DNA from: Serpentinimonas sp.
Lineage (GTDB): Bacteria; Pseudomonadota; Gammaproteobacteria; Burkholderiales; Burkholderiaceae_C
Reading direction: 5' to 3'
NCBI GenBank assembly: GCA_025458665.1
Contig: JALOSG010000009.1
Span: 1 to 25,641 of the forward strand
Length of the DNA stretch: 25,641 nt
Made by a program: the position numbers and the translations under genes. Below the pieces are notes generated by a model. The model worked only from the letters and a program-made list of their open reading frames with translations. It searched no databases and was not told the DNA's origin. Positions 1-8,878 of the stretch are shown piece after piece (the first letter of the stretch is position 1; every line of letters starts with the position of its first letter).

Positions 1-1080
<1,080 letters not shown>

Positions 1081-1132
1081 GACTCTTTCCTTCTTTCGTT
1101 AATGGGTATGCGGCGCGGGCGGGTCAGGGCCG

Positions 1133-1663
1133 TCAGGCCGTGAGGGCCACTTTCATCTGTTCCAGGCGGGACTTGACCGAGGTGTCGAGCACTTCGTCGC
1201 CGACCACCACGCGAATGCCACCGATCAGGTCGGGCTGAAGCTCGACCTTGAGGTTGAGCTTGCGGGCAAATCGCTTCTCGAGCACGGTCGACAGCTCGGC
1301 CAGCGCCGGCGCTTCGATCGGGAAGGCGCTGTGGACCGTGGCGTCGGAGGTGCCCTGCTGGGCATTCTTCAGCGTGCGGAACTGCTCGGCGATCTCGGGC
1401 AGCGCCGCCAGACGGCCATTGTCGATCACGGTGCGCAGGAAGTTCTGGCCGGCGGTCGGCAGCGGGCTCTTGAGCACGCCGGTGACGAGGTCGAAGACCT
1501 GCTGCGGCGTGACCTTGGGGCTGTCGGCGAACTGGCGCAGCTGCTCATCTGCCGCCACGGCGGACAGCGCATCAAGCCAGGCGGCTGCGCCGGCGGCGTC
1601 CCGTCCGCACGCCTTGAACAGCGCTTCCGCGTAGGGGCGGGCAATGGTGGCGATTTCGGCCAT
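1133..1663 (-). CDS. atpH: ATP synthase F1 subunit delta
   Basis: This is the 176-residue delta subunit (OSCP homologue), which joins the peripheral b stalk to the top of the F1 head. It begins MAEIATIARPYAEALF, the family N-terminal signature that forms the alpha-binding six-helix domain. The C-terminal half contains LQPDLIGGIRVVVGDEVLDTS, the most conserved delta segment, followed by a short helix ending KVALTA. Length matches the usual 175-180 residues. It lies between atpF (23 bp upstream) and atpA, the standard bacterial atp order. Nothing appears truncated or unusual. Confidence 0.97.
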   Translation of the reverse strand: MAEIATIARPYAEALFKACGRDAAGAAAWLDALSAVAADEQLRQFADSPKVTPQQVFDLVTGVLKSPLPTAGQNFLRTVIDNGRLAALPEIAEQFRTLKNAQQGTSDATVHSAFPIEAPALAELSTVLEKRFARKLNLKVELQPDLIGGIRVVVGDEVLDTSVKSRLEQMKVALTA

Positions 1664-1686
1664 GGTGGTGCTTCCGGTGGGGCCGC

Positions 1687-2157
1687 TCAGAGCTCGGTCT
1701 TCAGGCGGTTGAGCAGGTCGGCGTGAACGCCGGCGTTGACTTCCTTGCGCAGGATCTGCTCGGCACCCTTGACGGCCAGCACGGCGACCTGCTCGCGCAG
1801 GGCCTCGCGGGCCTTGACGACCTGCTGGTCGGCCTCTTGACGGGCAGCGGCCACGATCTTGGCGGCTTCGTCGTTGGCACGCGCCTTGGCCTCTTCGATG
1901 ATGGTCTGGGCACGGCGCTCGGCATCGGCCAGGCGCGTGGCCGACTCATTGCGCGACTTGCTCAGCTCTTCCTCGACGCGCTTGTTCGCGACGGCCAGTT
2001 CGGACTTGGCCTTCTCGGAAGCGGCAAGGCCCTCGGAGATCTTCAGCGCGCGCTCGTCGAGCGCTTTGGCGATCGGCGGCCAGATGAACTTCATCGTGAA
2101 CCAGATCAGGATCGCGAAGACGATCGCCTGCGCAAAGAGGGTTGCATTGATGTTCAT
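1687..2157 (-). CDS. atpF: ATP synthase Fo subunit b
   Basis: This is the 156-residue b subunit, present as a homodimer forming the peripheral stalk that holds F1 stationary against the c-ring. A single N-terminal membrane helix (about residues 5-26) starts MNINATLFAQAIVFAILIW. It is followed by a long, charged, Ala/Glu/Lys/Arg-rich helix expected to form the right-handed coiled coil, ending RLKTEL. Length equals that of E. coli AtpF (156). An AGAAAGG ribosome-binding site lies upstream of the ATG. A 123-bp GC-rich gap separates it from atpE; no gene is visible in that gap. Confidence 0.97.
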   Translation of the reverse strand: MNINATLFAQAIVFAILIWFTMKFIWPPIAKALDERALKISEGLAASEKAKSELAVANKRVEEELSKSRNESATRLADAERRAQTIIEEAKARANDEAAKIVAAARQEADQQVVKAREALREQVAVLAVKGAEQILRKEVNAGVHADLLNRLKTEL

Positions 2158-2280
2158 CGCAACGCCTTTCTGTGTGTGGACAATGGGACAGGCACACCGG
2201 CTGCCCGGCGGACGGCTGGGGACGGTGGCGGGCGACTCACCCGCTCACCGGCAGCGCCCGCGCGGGGCCGACCAACCGAT

Positions 2281-2526
2281 TTACAGCGTGAACGGGTTGG
2301 CGAAAGCGAACAGCAGGGCAATGGCCACGCCGATCAGGAAGGCCGCGTCGATCAGGCCGGCCAGAATGAACATCTTGGTCTGCAGCTCGTTCATCAGCTC
2401 GGGCTGGCGAGCAGACGACTCGAGAAACTTGCCGCCCATCAGCGCAATGCCGATAGAGGCGCCGATGGCGCCAAGGCCCACGATGATTCCGCAAGCCAGT
2501 GCGACAAGACCCAGAACGTTTTCCAT
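2281..2526 (-). CDS. atpE: ATP synthase Fo subunit c
   Basis: This is the 81-residue proteolipid that forms the rotating c-ring. Two membrane helices are joined by the polar loop ARQPEL (residues 39-44), which contacts gamma and epsilon. The ion-binding carboxylate is Asp60 in GLIDAAFLIGV. The residues around it do not match the Gln/Glu/Ser pattern of Na+-binding c-rings, so H+ is the likely coupling ion (inference). Glycine-rich packing in helix 1 (GLGAIGASIGIA) is typical. A strong AAAGGAGT ribosome-binding site precedes the ATG, fitting the need for many c copies. It lies between atpB and atpF in the usual order. Confidence 0.97.
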   Translation of the reverse strand: MENVLGLVALACGIIVGLGAIGASIGIALMGGKFLESSARQPELMNELQTKMFILAGLIDAAFLIGVAIALLFAFANPFTL

Positions 2527-2600
2527 GATGACTCCTTTGAGTGGAAGAGGAAGGTTGAATTAACGGGAAAGAAAAAACACAGTGCGCGGGTTACGCTGCC

Positions 2601-3470
2601 TCAGTGCGCATCATGCGCCTGGCCCAGATAGATCAAGGCCAGAGTCATGAAGATGAAAGCCTGCAAGGTAATGACCAGGATGTGGAACAGAGCCCAGATC
2701 GTGCCGGCTATCAGGTGCCCGACGAAGAACAATCCCCCGCTGATGGACAGGGCGGCGTAACCACCCAGCAGCGCAATCAGCATGAAGACCAGTTCGCCCG
2801 CGAACATGTTGCCAAACAACCGCATGCCGTGGGAAACCGTCTTGGCCACGAACTCGATCATTTGCATGAGGAAGTTCACCACCCCGAGCAGGAGTGCGAA
2901 CAGAGGGTTCTTGCTGGTACCGAACGGAGCGGTCACCAGTTCGTGGCCCCAGCCACCCAGACCCTTGATCTTGATGTTGTAGTAAATGCACAAAGCCAGC
3001 ACCGACATCGACAGACCCAGCGTCGTGGACAGGTCGGCCGTGGGGACGACGCGCAGATAGTCGGGGTAGCCCAGCGCAGGACCTACGGTGTGCCAGATAT
3101 GGGGGAACAGGTCCACGGGGATCAGGTCCATGAAGTTCATCATGAACACCCAGCAGAAGACGACCAGCGCCATGGGCGCAATGAGTTTGCGGCTCTGCGC
3201 GTTGTGGATCACGCCCTTGGCCTGCGTCTCCACCATCTCCACCAGAATTTCCACAGCGGCCTGGAAGCGACCCGGCACACCAGCGGTGGCGCCGCGCGCA
3301 GCACGCCACAGCATGTAGGACACGAAGATGCCCAGAATAATGTTCACCACCACCGAATCGATGTTGATGACCGAAAAGTCGATGATGGACTCTTGCTTCT
3401 TGTTGGTGAGATGGACCAGGTGATGGCGAATGTATTCGCCTGGGGTCGGTCCTACGCCTTCAGTTGCCAT
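2601..3470 (-). CDS. atpB: ATP synthase Fo subunit a
   Basis: This is the 289-residue a subunit, the stator membrane protein that forms the proton half-channels against the c-ring. The essential arginine is Arg217 in MRLFGNMFAGELVF (E. coli Arg210), with the channel glutamate Glu226 close by. The conserved C-terminal helix FHILVITLQAFIFM carries His263 and Gln270, matching E. coli His245 and Gln252. The extended N-terminus (MATEGVGPTPGEYIRHH) is common in betaproteobacterial AtpB. The gene follows atpI after 42 bp; the ribosome-binding site is weak. The essential residues I can recognise are present, so it should be functional. Confidence 0.97.
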   Translation of the reverse strand: MATEGVGPTPGEYIRHHLVHLTNKKQESIIDFSVINIDSVVVNIILGIFVSYMLWRAARGATAGVPGRFQAAVEILVEMVETQAKGVIHNAQSRKLIAPMALVVFCWVFMMNFMDLIPVDLFPHIWHTVGPALGYPDYLRVVPTADLSTTLGLSMSVLALCIYYNIKIKGLGGWGHELVTAPFGTSKNPLFALLLGVVNFLMQMIEFVAKTVSHGMRLFGNMFAGELVFMLIALLGGYAALSISGGLFFVGHLIAGTIWALFHILVITLQAFIFMTLALIYLGQAHDAH

Positions 3471-3512
3471 GTTTGCAAAAACCCATCAATAGTCAAACAT
3501 ATTCCACCGGCT

Positions 3513-4043
3513 TCAGGGCCTGGGGCGCGTTCTGAAAAAGAACTCCACCCAGTAAGCCTTGAGAGCCACTACCAAACCCACCAGCAGCGCCAGCCAATTC
3601 AACTCGGGTACCCAGCGCGGCGCCGACCACAGCATGGCCATCACCAGCAGCACCTTGGCACCTTCCCACAACAGCAGGCTGGCCAGAGAAGCCCGGGGCA
3701 CCCCCGGAAAAAGACGCGCGATCAGGTTGGACGTGATGCCCCAGGCCATGACCGCAGACGGAACCACCACACACAAGGCGCCGTAGAACACCGACTCCGC
3801 CATTTCCTGGCCCATCAGGCCCCAGGCGATCAAGGCAGACAACACGCCCAATACGGCCTGTGTCCCTACCACGCGCCAGACCGTGAATCGCGGCTGCCGG
3901 GCGCGCCACTGCGCCGCTTCTTCACGGCTCAGGGGCTTGAAAACCTCTTCGCTCGCCTCATCTGCTTCGCTTACCTGCTTCGCTACTGGAGCAGCAGAGC
4001 CCTGAAACTTGCGTTTTGATTCAGCCGGTGCAGAATGTTTCAT
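3513..4043 (-). CDS. atpI: ATP synthase subunit I (AtpI-like)
   Basis: This 176-residue protein is first in the atp operon, the position of atpI, whose product is thought to help c-ring assembly or Mg2+ uptake and is not part of the finished enzyme. The first 60 or so residues are hydrophilic and cytoplasmic (KRKFQGSAAP, then a Glu-rich stretch). About four hydrophobic membrane segments follow (for example TQAVLGVLSALIAWGLMG and LLVMAMLWSAP), and the chain ends with a basic tail, RTRPRP. AtpI proteins diverge strongly, so the call depends on position and topology more than on motifs. The ATG at 4043 has no clear Shine-Dalgarno sequence. Confidence 0.85.
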   Translation of the reverse strand: MKHSAPAESKRKFQGSAAPVAKQVSEADEASEEVFKPLSREEAAQWRARQPRFTVWRVVGTQAVLGVLSALIAWGLMGQEMAESVFYGALCVVVPSAVMAWGITSNLIARLFPGVPRASLASLLLWEGAKVLLVMAMLWSAPRWVPELNWLALLVGLVVALKAYWVEFFFRTRPRP

Positions 4044-4109
4044 TGTCCGGCAGAAAAATTACATTCAGGTTACTCGTCCGTTGCAGAGCAAGGCCTAGCA
4101 AAGCCCCGC

Positions 4110-4140
4110 ATTATACGTAGAAACCCGTGGTGCCCGTCAA
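4110..4140 (-). promoter_or_regulatory. Probable sigma70-type promoter of the atp operon
   Basis: Read on the minus strand, TTGACG (4140-4135) is followed after 19 bp by a perfect TATAAT (4115-4110), about 67 bp upstream of the atpI start codon. The spacer is 2 bp longer than ideal, but both hexamers are close to consensus and the position suits the whole atpIBEFHA run. The rest of the 165-bp divergent gap to the DUF493 gene shows no other clear promoter. Confidence 0.6.
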
Positions 4141-4208
4141 GCCCGGGGCAGCAAGCCAAGAACCGCCCGCCGGGCCATGGTCCCTCAACATCCACACCAC
4201 AGCCTCCC

Positions 4209-4490
4209 ATGAACGTTCGCCCCATCCCGCCGGAAGAATCTCTCATTGAGTACCCCTGCGACTTCCCCATCAAAGTCATGGGGGCCCACGTGGAGGGCTT
4301 TGCCGAGGCCGTGGTGCACGTGGCGCGCCAGTTCGATCCCGGCTTCGACCCCGCTACCGTGGAACACAGGCCCAGCAAGGGTGGCAACTACCTGGGGCTG
4401 ACCATTACGGTGCGCGCCACCAGCCGGGCCCAGCTCGATGAGTTGTACCGCACGCTGAGCACCCATCCCATGGTCAAGGTGGTGCTCTGA
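4209..4490 (+). CDS. ybeD: DUF493 family protein (YbeD-like)
   Basis: A 93-residue protein of the DUF493/YbeD family, small ferredoxin-fold proteins of unsettled function, often encoded next to lipB. Family landmarks are FPIKVMG (residues 16-22), SKGGNYLGLTITVRA in the middle, and the ending HPMVKVVL, matching the VRMVL end of E. coli YbeD. The ATG at 4209 was chosen because the family begins there (MNVRPIPPEESLIEYP). The frame is open further upstream, but that stretch has no family resemblance. The ribosome-binding site is weak. Only 22 bp separate it from lipB, an arrangement also seen in E. coli (ybeD-lipB), which suggests a regulatory or structural link to lipoate metabolism. Confidence 0.9.
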   Translation: MNVRPIPPEESLIEYPCDFPIKVMGAHVEGFAEAVVHVARQFDPGFDPATVEHRPSKGGNYLGLTITVRATSRAQLDELYRTLSTHPMVKVVL

Positions 4491-4512
4491 GCCCTGGCAG
4501 GAATTGCTCGGT

Positions 4513-5160
4513 ATGGAAGTACGCCACCTGGGCCTGGGCGACTACGCCGAACAGCGCGGGCCCGACTCGCCCGACCAGTTGTGGCTGTGTGAGCACCCCC
4601 CGGTGTTCACGCAAGGCGTAGCCGGGCAGGCCAGCCACGTACTGCAGCCCGGTGACATTCCAGTGGTGCAGACCAACCGTGGTGGGCAGGTGACTTACCA
4701 CGGCCCGGGGCAGGTGGTGGCTTACCCGCTACTGGACCTGCGCCGCGCAGGCTTCTTCGTGAAAGAGTATGTGTACCGGCTGGAAGAGTCTGTGGTGCGC
4801 ACCCTGGCCCATTGGGGCATCACCGGACACCGGGTGGCCGGGGCGCCGGGTATCTACGTGCGCCTGGCCGATCCTTTCAGCCACACCGCCCTCACCGGCC
4901 CCGCCCCTGGCGCCGACCCGTTTGCCGGTCTGGGCAAGGTCAGCGCGCTGGGCATCAAGGTAAGCAGGCACTGCACCTACCACGGCGCGGCGCTCAACGT
5001 GGCCATGGAACTGGAGCCGTATTCCCGCATCAACCCCTGCGGGTACGCGGGTTTGCAGACGGTGGACCTCTCTACAATGGGTGTCCGCGCGCAGCCCGAC
5101 GAGGTGGCTGCTGTCTGGGCACACTTCCTGCAAGCCCTTCTGGCGCCCCGCCAGTCCTGA
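4513..5160 (+). CDS. lipB: Octanoyl-[acyl-carrier-protein]:protein octanoyltransferase
   Basis: LipB moves an octanoyl group from acyl-ACP to the lipoyl domains of dehydrogenase complexes, the first step of lipoate synthesis. The 215-residue product carries the motif RGGQVTYHGPGQ (residues 56-67), the catalytic lysine in GKVSALGIK (Lys142), and the thioester cysteine in NPCGYAG (Cys176). The ATG at 4513 is preferred over an in-frame TTG at 4504 because AGGAA at 4499-4503 is spaced correctly only for the ATG. Oddly, the segment between HLGLGDYAE and RGPDSPDQLW is about a dozen residues shorter than in E. coli LipB, removing most of an N-terminal helix. The extra loop around residues 117-140 is, from memory, usual in this bacterial family. 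It lies 14 bp before lipA. Confidence 0.95.
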   Translation: MEVRHLGLGDYAEQRGPDSPDQLWLCEHPPVFTQGVAGQASHVLQPGDIPVVQTNRGGQVTYHGPGQVVAYPLLDLRRAGFFVKEYVYRLEESVVRTLAHWGITGHRVAGAPGIYVRLADPFSHTALTGPAPGADPFAGLGKVSALGIKVSRHCTYHGAALNVAMELEPYSRINPCGYAGLQTVDLSTMGVRAQPDEVAAVWAHFLQALLAPRQS

Positions 5161-5174
5161 ACGGAAACACCACC

Positions 5175-6155
5175 ATGTCATCGTCCCCCGTGGTTCGCGA
5201 AGCCACCGACGCCGAGTCCTACAACCCCAGCGCCAAGCAGAAAAGCCAGGCCAAGACCGCGCGCATCCCCATCAAGGTGGTGCCCGCCGAGGTGCTGAAA
5301 AAGCCCGAGTGGATCCGCGTGAAAGCCGGCAGCCCCAGCACCCGCTTCTACGAGATCAAGGACATCCTGCGGCAGAACAAGCTGGTGACGGTGTGCGAAG
5401 AAGCCAGCTGCCCCAACATTGGTGAGTGTTTCGGCAAGGGCACAGCCACCTTCATGATCATGGGCGACAAGTGCACCCGCCGCTGCCCGTTTTGCGATGT
5501 GGGCCATGGCCGCCCCGACCCGCTCGATGCCGACGAGCCACTGAACCTGGCCAAGACCATTGCCGCGCTGAAGCTGAAGTACGTGGTCATCACCAGCGTG
5601 GACCGCGACGACCTGCGCGACGGCGGCGCTGGCCATTTTGTGGAATGCATACGCCAGACCCGCGCGCTGTCCCCCGACACGCAGATTGAAGTACTGGTGC
5701 CCGATTTCCGTGGCCGGGACGACCGTGCGCTGGGCATCCTGCGCGAAGCGCCCCCCGACGTGATGAACCACAACCTGGAAACCGTACCGCGCCTGTACAA
5801 GGAAGCCCGCCCGGGTTCCGACTATGCCTTCAGCCTGAACCTGCTGAAGAAGTTCAAGGCGCTGTTCCCCCATATTCCCACCAAGAGCGGCCTGATGGTG
5901 GGCCTGGGCGAAACCGACGAAGAGATTCTGGAGGTGATGCGCGACATGCGCGAACACCAGATAGACATGCTGACCATTGGCCAGTACCTGGCACCCAGCG
6001 GCCACCACCTGCCGGTGCGCCGCTATGTGCACCCCGACACCTTCAAGATGTTCGAGGCCAAGGCCTACGAAATGGGTTTCTCCCACGCCGCGGTGGGCGC
6101 CATGGTGCGCAGCAGCTACCACGCCGACCAGCAGGCGCATGCGGCCGGCGTCTGA
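5175..6155 (+). CDS. lipA: Lipoyl synthase (radical SAM)
   Basis: LipA inserts two sulfur atoms into protein-bound octanoyl groups, using one radical-SAM [4Fe-4S] cluster and a second, sacrificial cluster. Both cysteine sets are present. The auxiliary cluster set is Cys74-x4-Cys79-x5-Cys85 in VCEEASCPNIGEC. The SAM set is Cys100-x3-Cys104-x2-Cys107 in CTRRCPFC. The C-terminal RSSY motif (residues 312-315) supplies the serine ligand to the auxiliary cluster. The product has 326 residues, normal for the family. The ATG at 5175 sits behind a CGGAA ribosome-binding site, 14 bp after lipB, so the two are co-transcribed. Confidence 0.98.
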   Translation: MSSSPVVREATDAESYNPSAKQKSQAKTARIPIKVVPAEVLKKPEWIRVKAGSPSTRFYEIKDILRQNKLVTVCEEASCPNIGECFGKGTATFMIMGDKCTRRCPFCDVGHGRPDPLDADEPLNLAKTIAALKLKYVVITSVDRDDLRDGGAGHFVECIRQTRALSPDTQIEVLVPDFRGRDDRALGILREAPPDVMNHNLETVPRLYKEARPGSDYAFSLNLLKKFKALFPHIPTKSGLMVGLGETDEEILEVMRDMREHQIDMLTIGQYLAPSGHHLPVRRYVHPDTFKMFEAKAYEMGFSHAAVGAMVRSSYHADQQAHAAGV

Positions 6156-6170
6156 ACGGCCGGCATCCCC

Positions 6171-7292
6171 ATGGACCCTTCCTCTCTGGTACCCCAGTCG
6201 ATAGATCTCATTGCCGAGGTATCGATTGGGGGTGACCTGGCGCTGCTGCTGCTGTATGTGGTGCTGGCGCTGCTGTTCTCTTTCATGTGCTCGCTGGCCG
6301 AGGCGTCCTTGCTCAGTATCACGCCGTCCTACATTGCCGGCCTGCGCGAGACCAACCCCAAGAAGGCCGAGCTCATACGGCGGCTGAAGGAGGAGAAGAT
6401 CGACCAGTCGCTGGCGGCCATCCTGACCGTGAACACCATCGCGCACACGGTGGGCGCCATTGGCGCCGGGGCCAAGGCCGACGAGGTGTTTGGCAGTGCG
6501 TGGTTCGGGGTGTTCTCCGCCGTCATGACACTGCTCATTCTGTTCCTTTCCGAGATCGTGCCCAAGACGCTGGGGGCGGTCTACTGGCGCCAGCTGACGG
6601 GCTTCACCGCGCTGTATGTGAACGTGCTGGTGAAGTCGATGTACCCGCTCATCGTGGTGTCGGAGAAGCTCACCCGGCTGATTTCGGGCGGCAAGAAGAC
6701 CGACAACTTCAACCGCGAGGAGTTTGTGGCCATGGCCAGCATTGGCGAGGAGCAGGGCCACATCAACGACCGCGAGTCCAAGATCATCAGGAACCTGTTC
6801 CTGTTCAAGTCGGTGGACGCCAGCGCCATCATGACGCCGCGCCTGGTGGTCTCTGCGCTGCAGAAAGACATGACGGTGCACGAGGCCGTGACCTCGCCGG
6901 ACAAGATGCCTTTCTCGCGCATGCCCGTGTACGAAAGCAGCCTGGACACCATCGTGGGTTTCGTGCTGCGCGAGGACCTGCTGGTGGCGCTGAATCAGGG
7001 GCGCGGCGAGGAGAAGATTTCGGCGTTCCGCCGCGACATCATTTCCATCCTGTCCACCACGCTGTTGTCGCGCCTGCTGGAGCTGCTTTTGGAGCAACGC
7101 CAGCACATTGCGGTGGTGGTGGGCGAGTACGGCGAGACCAAGGGCATCGTGACGCTGGAGGATGTGGTGGAGACCCTGCTGGGCATAGAAATTCTGGACG
7201 AAGGGGACAAGGTGGAAGACATGCAGCAGCTGGCCCGCCAGCTCTGGGCCAAGCGCGCGGAACGGCTGGGCATCGTGATACAGGAAGACTGA
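6171..7292 (+). CDS. CNNM-domain (DUF21) membrane protein with paired CBS domains
   Basis: A 373-residue protein of the CNNM/CorB group, membrane proteins linked to divalent cation (Mg2+/Co2+) export or homeostasis. Residues about 20-190 form the DUF21 transmembrane domain, with hydrophobic segments such as LALLLLYVVLALLFSFM, the signature SLAEASLLSI, and FLSEIVPKTLGA. Residues about 210-345 form a CBS pair, starting at SAIMTPRLVV (MTPR at 221-224) and ending VVVGEYGETKGIVTLEDVVE. The CorC/HlyC C-terminal domain found in longer relatives is missing: the chain ends about 35 residues after the CBS pair. It begins 15 bp after lipA, with a weak ribosome-binding site. Transport direction and ion cannot be told from sequence. 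Confidence 0.9.
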   Translation: MDPSSLVPQSIDLIAEVSIGGDLALLLLYVVLALLFSFMCSLAEASLLSITPSYIAGLRETNPKKAELIRRLKEEKIDQSLAAILTVNTIAHTVGAIGAGAKADEVFGSAWFGVFSAVMTLLILFLSEIVPKTLGAVYWRQLTGFTALYVNVLVKSMYPLIVVSEKLTRLISGGKKTDNFNREEFVAMASIGEEQGHINDRESKIIRNLFLFKSVDASAIMTPRLVVSALQKDMTVHEAVTSPDKMPFSRMPVYESSLDTIVGFVLREDLLVALNQGRGEEKISAFRRDIISILSTTLLSRLLELLLEQRQHIAVVVGEYGETKGIVTLEDVVETLLGIEILDEGDKVEDMQQLARQLWAKRAERLGIVIQED

Positions 7293-7306
7293 AGGAAGCC
7301 CACCCC

Positions 7307-7765
7307 ATGGACACTTCCCGCCACCCCGGCCTGTACGCCGAGCCTGGCCACCTGATACGCCGTGCCCACCAGCTGGCAGTGGCCACCTTCCACGACACCC
7401 ACGGCCGCCAGGTGACGCCGGTGCAGTACGCCATATTGCGCGCGCTGGAACACAGCCCTGGCATAGACCAGGTGACGCTGGCACAGCGTGTGGCGCTGGA
7501 CACCTCCACCACCGCCGACATCGCGGCGCGGCTGGAAGCCAAAGGCTGGATAGCCCGCCACCTGCTGGCGCGGCGCCAGCGTAGCCTGGAGCTGACGGCA
7601 GAGGGCCACGCCATTCTGGCCAGCATGCTGCCCCGGGTGGAGCCCATGAACCAGGCGCTGCTGGAAGCGCTGGAGCCCCAGGAACGCGAAGAATTCGTCC
7701 GGCTGCTGCGCAAGTTCGTTCACTTGAATGAGCCCGGGGATGGCGTCATTCAGCATAATGAATGA
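7307..7765 (+). CDS. MarR-family transcriptional regulator
   Basis: A 152-residue winged-helix regulator. The MarR core is clear: VTPVQYAILRALEHSPGIDQ leads into the helix-turn-helix (VTLAQRVALDTSTTADIAARLEAKGW), then the wing RHLLARRQRSLELTAEGHAIL, with dimerisation helices at both ends. MarR proteins usually repress neighbouring genes and release DNA on binding small aromatic compounds. The ATG at 7307 follows AAGGAAG with good spacing. The next gene, vanA, starts 42 bp downstream, and two perfect inverted repeats lie at and just after the stop codon. Control of vanA by this protein is therefore likely (inference). Known VanR proteins belong to the GntR or PadR families, so a MarR-type regulator of vanillate use would be different. 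Confidence 0.88.
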   Translation: MDTSRHPGLYAEPGHLIRRAHQLAVATFHDTHGRQVTPVQYAILRALEHSPGIDQVTLAQRVALDTSTTADIAARLEAKGWIARHLLARRQRSLELTAEGHAILASMLPRVEPMNQALLEALEPQEREEFVRLLRKFVHLNEPGDGVIQHNE

Positions 7766-7766
7766 C
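7745..7766. promoter_or_regulatory. Inverted repeat, candidate MarR operator
   Basis: GTCATTCA (7745-7752), six bases, then TGAATGAC (7759-7766) form a perfect 8+8 bp inverted repeat. It overlaps the stop codon of the MarR gene and lies about 40 bp upstream of vanA. Size and symmetry suit a dimeric winged-helix regulator. That the adjacent MarR protein binds it is inferred. Confidence 0.5.
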
Positions 7767-7767
7767 A

Positions 7768-7783
7768 ATGCGGTTTTCCGCAT
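7768..7783. promoter_or_regulatory. Second inverted repeat upstream of vanA
   Basis: ATGCGG (7768-7773), TTTT, CCGCAT (7778-7783) is a perfect 6+6 bp inverted repeat starting two bases after the first repeat. It could be a second operator half, or an RNA stem-loop in the marR-vanA message. There is no following T-run, so it is not a good intrinsic terminator. Confidence 0.4.
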
Positions 7784-7807
7784 CACAAGCACTCCGGAGA
7801 CCGCCCC

Positions 7808-8878
7808 ATGTTTCCCAAGAACACCTGGTATGTCGCCTGCTCGGCCGATGAACTGACCGACCGGCCGCTGGGCCGCAAAATCTGCAACGAACCCATGGTG
7901 TTCTACCGCGCTGCGGGCGGCGTGGTGGCGGCCGTGGAGGATTTCTGCCCGCACCGCGGCGCCCCGCTTTCGCTGGGCCGCGTGTGCGACGGGCAACTGG
8001 TGTGCGGCTACCACGGTCTGGTCATGGGTTGCGACGGCAAAACCGTGTCCATGCCCGGCCAGCGCGTGGGTGGGTTCCCGGCCATCAAGAGCTACCCGGT
8101 GGAGGAGCGCTACGGCTTTGTCTGGGTCTGGCCGGGCGATGCCGCACTGGCCGACCGAGCCCTCATCCCGCACTTGCACTGGCACGACCACCCCGAGTGG
8201 GCCTACGGCGGCGGGCTGTACCACATCAAGGCCGATTACCGGCTCATGGTGGACAACCTCATGGACCTGACGCACGAAACCTACGTGCACGCCAGCAGCA
8301 TCGGGCAGAAGGAAATTGACGAGGTGCCGTGCAAGACCACGGTGAACGGCCAAGAGGTGGTGACCAGCCGCTTCATGGAAAACATCGAGGCGCCGCCCTT
8401 CTGGAAGGCGGCACTGCGTGGCAACCACCTGGCCGACGATGTGCCGGTGGACCGCTGGCAGATCTGCCGCTTCACGCCACCCAGCCACATCATCATTGAA
8501 GTGGGTGTGGCCCACGCTGGGCACGGCGGTGTGAATGCACCCGATACGCACAAGGTGTACGCGCTGGTGACGGACTTCATCACCCCGGAAACCGACACCA
8601 GCATGTGGTACTTCTGGGGCATGGCGCGGCGCTTCAACCCCACCGATGCGGCGCTCACCGCGCAAATTCGCGAAGGCCAGGGCAAGATCTTCAGCGAAGA
8701 CCTGGAGATGCTGGAACGCCAGCAAGCCAACCACAGCGCCTTCCCCGACCGGCGTCTGCTCAAGCTCAACATCGACTCGGGCGGTGTGCAGTCGCGCCGG
8801 GTGATTGAGCGCATGCTGGCGGCAGAGCAGGCGGCTTCAGGCCGTGGTGCCCCAGCCAATGAAGAGGTGAGCGCATGA
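7808..8878 (+). CDS. vanA: Vanillate O-demethylase oxygenase subunit (Rieske)
   Basis: VanA removes the methyl group of vanillate to give protocatechuate and formaldehyde, using electrons from the reductase VanB. The 356-residue product follows Pseudomonas VanA closely: MFPKNTWYVAC at the start, the Rieske motif CPHR...CGYHG (Cys47, His49, Cys66, His69), GCDGKTVSMPGQRV, then the mononuclear iron region DNLMDLTHETYVH (Asp153, His156, His161). Further matches are DDVPVDRWQICRFTPPSH and EGQGKIFSEDLEMLERQQ. A CGGAG ribosome-binding site precedes the ATG. No vanB is in the window. The stop overlaps the next gene by 4 bp (ATGA). A related O-demethylase with another methoxybenzoate substrate is possible, but VanA is the best reading. 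Confidence 0.88.
   Translation: MFPKNTWYVACSADELTDRPLGRKICNEPMVFYRAAGGVVAAVEDFCPHRGAPLSLGRVCDGQLVCGYHGLVMGCDGKTVSMPGQRVGGFPAIKSYPVEERYGFVWVWPGDAALADRALIPHLHWHDHPEWAYGGGLYHIKADYRLMVDNLMDLTHETYVHASSIGQKEIDEVPCKTTVNGQEVVTSRFMENIEAPPFWKAALRGNHLADDVPVDRWQICRFTPPSHIIIEVGVAHAGHGGVNAPDTHKVYALVTDFITPETDTSMWYFWGMARRFNPTDAALTAQIREGQGKIFSEDLEMLERQQANHSAFPDRRLLKLNIDSGGVQSRRVIERMLAAEQAASGRGAPANEEVSA

Noticed and set aside
2604..4019. Open frame of 471 codons on the plus strand opposite atpB and atpI.
   Set aside because: The product is low-complexity His/Gln/Arg sequence, antisense to conserved ATP synthase genes; no ribosome-binding site or family resemblance.
5178..7484. Open frame of 768 codons on the minus strand across lipA, the CNNM gene and the start of the MarR gene.
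   Set aside because: It is antisense to clearly recognisable genes, its product is His/Gln/Arg-rich with no domain, and such long frames arise in GC-rich DNA from third-position bias.
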